Assembly (NCBI GenBank): GCA_934646185.1
Contig: CAKUEH010000010.1
Coordinates: 8,986-72,985, forward strand
Length of the DNA: 64,000 nucleotides
DNA from: an uncultured Oscillospiraceae bacterium
GTDB taxonomy: Bacteria > Bacillota > Clostridia > Oscillospirales > Oscillospiraceae
Reading direction: 5' to 3'
This document shows, piece by piece, positions 62,560 to 64,000 of the stretch. The notes beneath the pieces are model-generated. The model was given only the letters and a program-made list of their open reading frames with translations. It was not told the DNA's origin and searched no databases. Position 1 is the first letter of the stretch, and the number at the start of each line of letters is the position of its first letter. Both the position numbers and the translations under genes were made by a program.

Positions 62560-63828
62560 ATGAAGCTGTTCACCATCATCCTCTTCGCCATCACCTACAT
62601 TCTGATGATCGCGCTGCCGAAAAAACGGCCCTATGTCGCGCTCGTCTCCGCCGTCATCTTCGTCGTCTCCGGCGCGATGCCGCTGTCCTCCGTCTTTACG
62701 GCCATCGACTGGAACGTTCTTTTGATGCTCGCCGGTACGATGGGCACGGTCGCGCTGTTCATCGAGTCGAAAATGCCGGAGCGCATGGCCGATCTTCTTC
62801 TGCAGAAGACGCCCAACGTCATGTGGGTCGCGGTGGCGCTGTCCGTGTTCGCGGGCGTCGTGTCGGCGTTTGTCGACAACGTCGCGACGGTCCTGATGAT
62901 CGCGCCGGTCGCGCTGTCGATCGCGAAGAAGCTCAAAATGTCCCCGGTGGCGCTGCTCATCTGCATCGCCGTCTCGTCCAACCTGCAGGGCGCGGCGACG
63001 CTCGTCGGCGATACGACGTCCATCATGCTGGGCGGCTATGCCAACATGGATTTCCTGGACTTCATCTTCATGGACGGCAAGTGCTCTATCTTCTTTGCCG
63101 TTGAGCTGGGCGCGCTGGTGACCGTCCCCGTCATCATGTTCATCTTCCGCAAGGAAAAGGGCAAGGTCACGGTCGGCGCGCCGACCGTCGTGGAGGATCT
63201 GTTCCCGACGTACCTGCTGGTCGGCACAGTCGTGCTGCTCATCGCGGCGTCCTTCATCCCCGGCCGTCCCGCCGTCACGAACGGCCTGATCTGCATGACG
63301 CTGTTCCTCATCGGCCTCATCCGCTCCATTCTCCAGAAAAAGCACTTTGGGCCCATCAAGTACGCGCTGGGCGAGATCGACTTTGAGACGCTCCTGCTTC
63401 TCATGAGCCTGTTCGTCGTCATCGGCACGCTGACCGAGACAGGCGTCATCGAGGACATCAGCGCCCTGTTCGTCAAGCTCGGCGGCAGCAGCCTCTTCGG
63501 CATGTACTCCATCATCGTCTGGGGCTCCGTCATCATCTCGGCCTTCATCGACAACATCCCGTATGTCGCGACGATGCTCCCGGTCGTGCAGGGCATCGCG
63601 GCCATGATGGGCTGCGACGCGCACGTTCTGTACTTCGGCCTGCTCGTCGGCGCGACGCTCGGCGGCAATCTGACGCCCATCGGCGCCTCGGCCAACATCG
63701 CGGCCATCGGCATTCTGCAGAAGGAGGGCTACGAGGTCAAGGCCTCCGACTTCCTCAAGATCGGCGTCCCGTTTACGCTCCTCGCCGTCCTGACCGGCTA
63801 TCTCTACTGCTGGCTCGTCTGGGCATAA
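62560..63828 (+). CDS. Ion-transporter superfamily anion permease (ArsB/NhaD/SLC13-like)
   Basis: 422 residues with about eleven membrane spans. The pseudosymmetric hairpin loops are SAFVDNVATVLMIAPVALSI (about 105-124) and ISAFIDNIPYVATMLPVV (about 327-344), with GATLGGNLTPIGASANIAAI near 367-386. This is the citrate/arsenite/Na+-H+ antiporter clan. The substrate (dicarboxylate, citrate, arsenite or sodium-proton exchange) cannot be read; there is no arsenic gene nearby. TAGGAG precedes the ATG. Confidence 0.88.
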   Translation: MKLFTIILFAITYILMIALPKKRPYVALVSAVIFVVSGAMPLSSVFTAIDWNVLLMLAGTMGTVALFIESKMPERMADLLLQKTPNVMWVAVALSVFAGVVSAFVDNVATVLMIAPVALSIAKKLKMSPVALLICIAVSSNLQGAATLVGDTTSIMLGGYANMDFLDFIFMDGKCSIFFAVELGALVTVPVIMFIFRKEKGKVTVGAPTVVEDLFPTYLLVGTVVLLIAASFIPGRPAVTNGLICMTLFLIGLIRSILQKKHFGPIKYALGEIDFETLLLLMSLFVVIGTLTETGVIEDISALFVKLGGSSLFGMYSIIVWGSVIISAFIDNIPYVATMLPVVQGIAAMMGCDAHVLYFGLLVGATLGGNLTPIGASANIAAIGILQKEGYEVKASDFLKIGVPFTLLAVLTGYLYCWLVWA

Positions 63829-63843
63829 GCATTACGCAGATAA

Positions 63844-64000
63844 AAGCCTCCCCTTATCATGCCCCGCATGATAAGGGGAGGTGGCATTTTCGAAGAAAAT
63901 GACGGAGGGGATTTGCTGCAAGATTCAGAGCGTTCCGAAATTTGCGGCGTTCGAATCCCCTCAGGCCCTTCGGGCCAGCTCCCCTTGTGCCCAAGGGGAG
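63844..64000. repeat. Palindrome-rich dispersed element, copy 3 (cut by the window end)
   Basis: AAGCCTCCCCTT...GGGGAG, at least 157 bases, with all the hairpins of copies 1 and 2. The last few bases of its right end fall outside the window. It lies 15 bases after the anion-permease stop codon. Confidence 0.85.

Overview
The window is GC-rich chromosomal DNA with dense genes and canonical AGGAGG ribosome binding sites. It carries Firmicutes hallmarks: a DnaD/DnaC-type loader pair, YesM/YesN-type two-component genes, SLH-anchored surface enzymes, PadR and LuxR-LAL regulators, and an mreC-mreD-mrdA block. This suggests a gut-associated clostridial bacterium, most likely of the Oscillospiraceae. 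The taxonomic call is inference from gene content and base composition, not from a marker search.

Layout. (1) 1-2,306, plus strand: L-rhamnose isomerase (rhaA) translationally coupled to an SGNH hydrolase. (2) 2,313-20,013, minus strand: a carbohydrate-utilisation locus. From its promoter end it holds a lipoprotein sugar-binding protein, a putative TIM-barrel glycosidase (DUF5696-like), a YesM-type kinase and YesN-type regulator coupled to a second binding lipoprotein, a strong terminator, two ABC permeases, a GH29 alpha-L-fucosidase, a giant SLH-anchored GH98 enzyme and a DUF5107 protein. GH98 plus GH29 points to fucosylated host glycans of the blood-group or mucin type. The GH98 signal peptide is out of frame with the rest of the enzyme at a run of eight G residues. 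(3) 20,297-23,823, plus strand: an esterase, an autoregulated TetR gene, a small membrane protein with an HExxH motif, an AraC/GyrI-type regulator, and the scar of a deleted ABC exporter. (4) 23,857-26,113, minus strand: tRNA-Gly(CCC) with structured 3' DNA, and metG. (5) 26,211-39,750, plus strand: DUF2156 and GNAT proteins, DnaD and DnaC-like proteins, then U32 peptidase, maf, mreC, mreD, mrdA, lepA and hemW. (6) 40,021-44,806, plus strand: a NUDIX hydrolase, a TIM-barrel protein and the cobalamin nucleotide-loop genes cobT, cobU, cobS, a second small cobU-like gene and cobC. (7) 44,881-50,139, plus strand: lpdA, pcrA, and an ECF sigma factor with a probable anti-sigma partner. (8) 50,173-60,690, mostly minus strand: an ABC exporter with an XRE-TPR regulator, an aminotransferase on the plus strand, a PadR gene with an FtsW-like membrane protein, a lipoprotein with an extreme acidic-aromatic tail, and a MalT-like LuxR regulator. 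(9) 60,771-63,828, plus strand: an unknown protein, an HD-domain protein, a small membrane protein and an anion permease.

Three copies of a roughly 160-bp palindrome-rich element (29,979; 33,827; 63,844) are dispersed through the window, one of them between mreC and mreD. No CRISPR array, rRNA, prophage or transposase gene was seen. The observations most worth follow-up are the possibly phase-variable GH98, the second binding protein coupled to the sensor genes, the pair of complementary CobU-like proteins, the dispersed repeat family and the ABC-exporter deletion scar.
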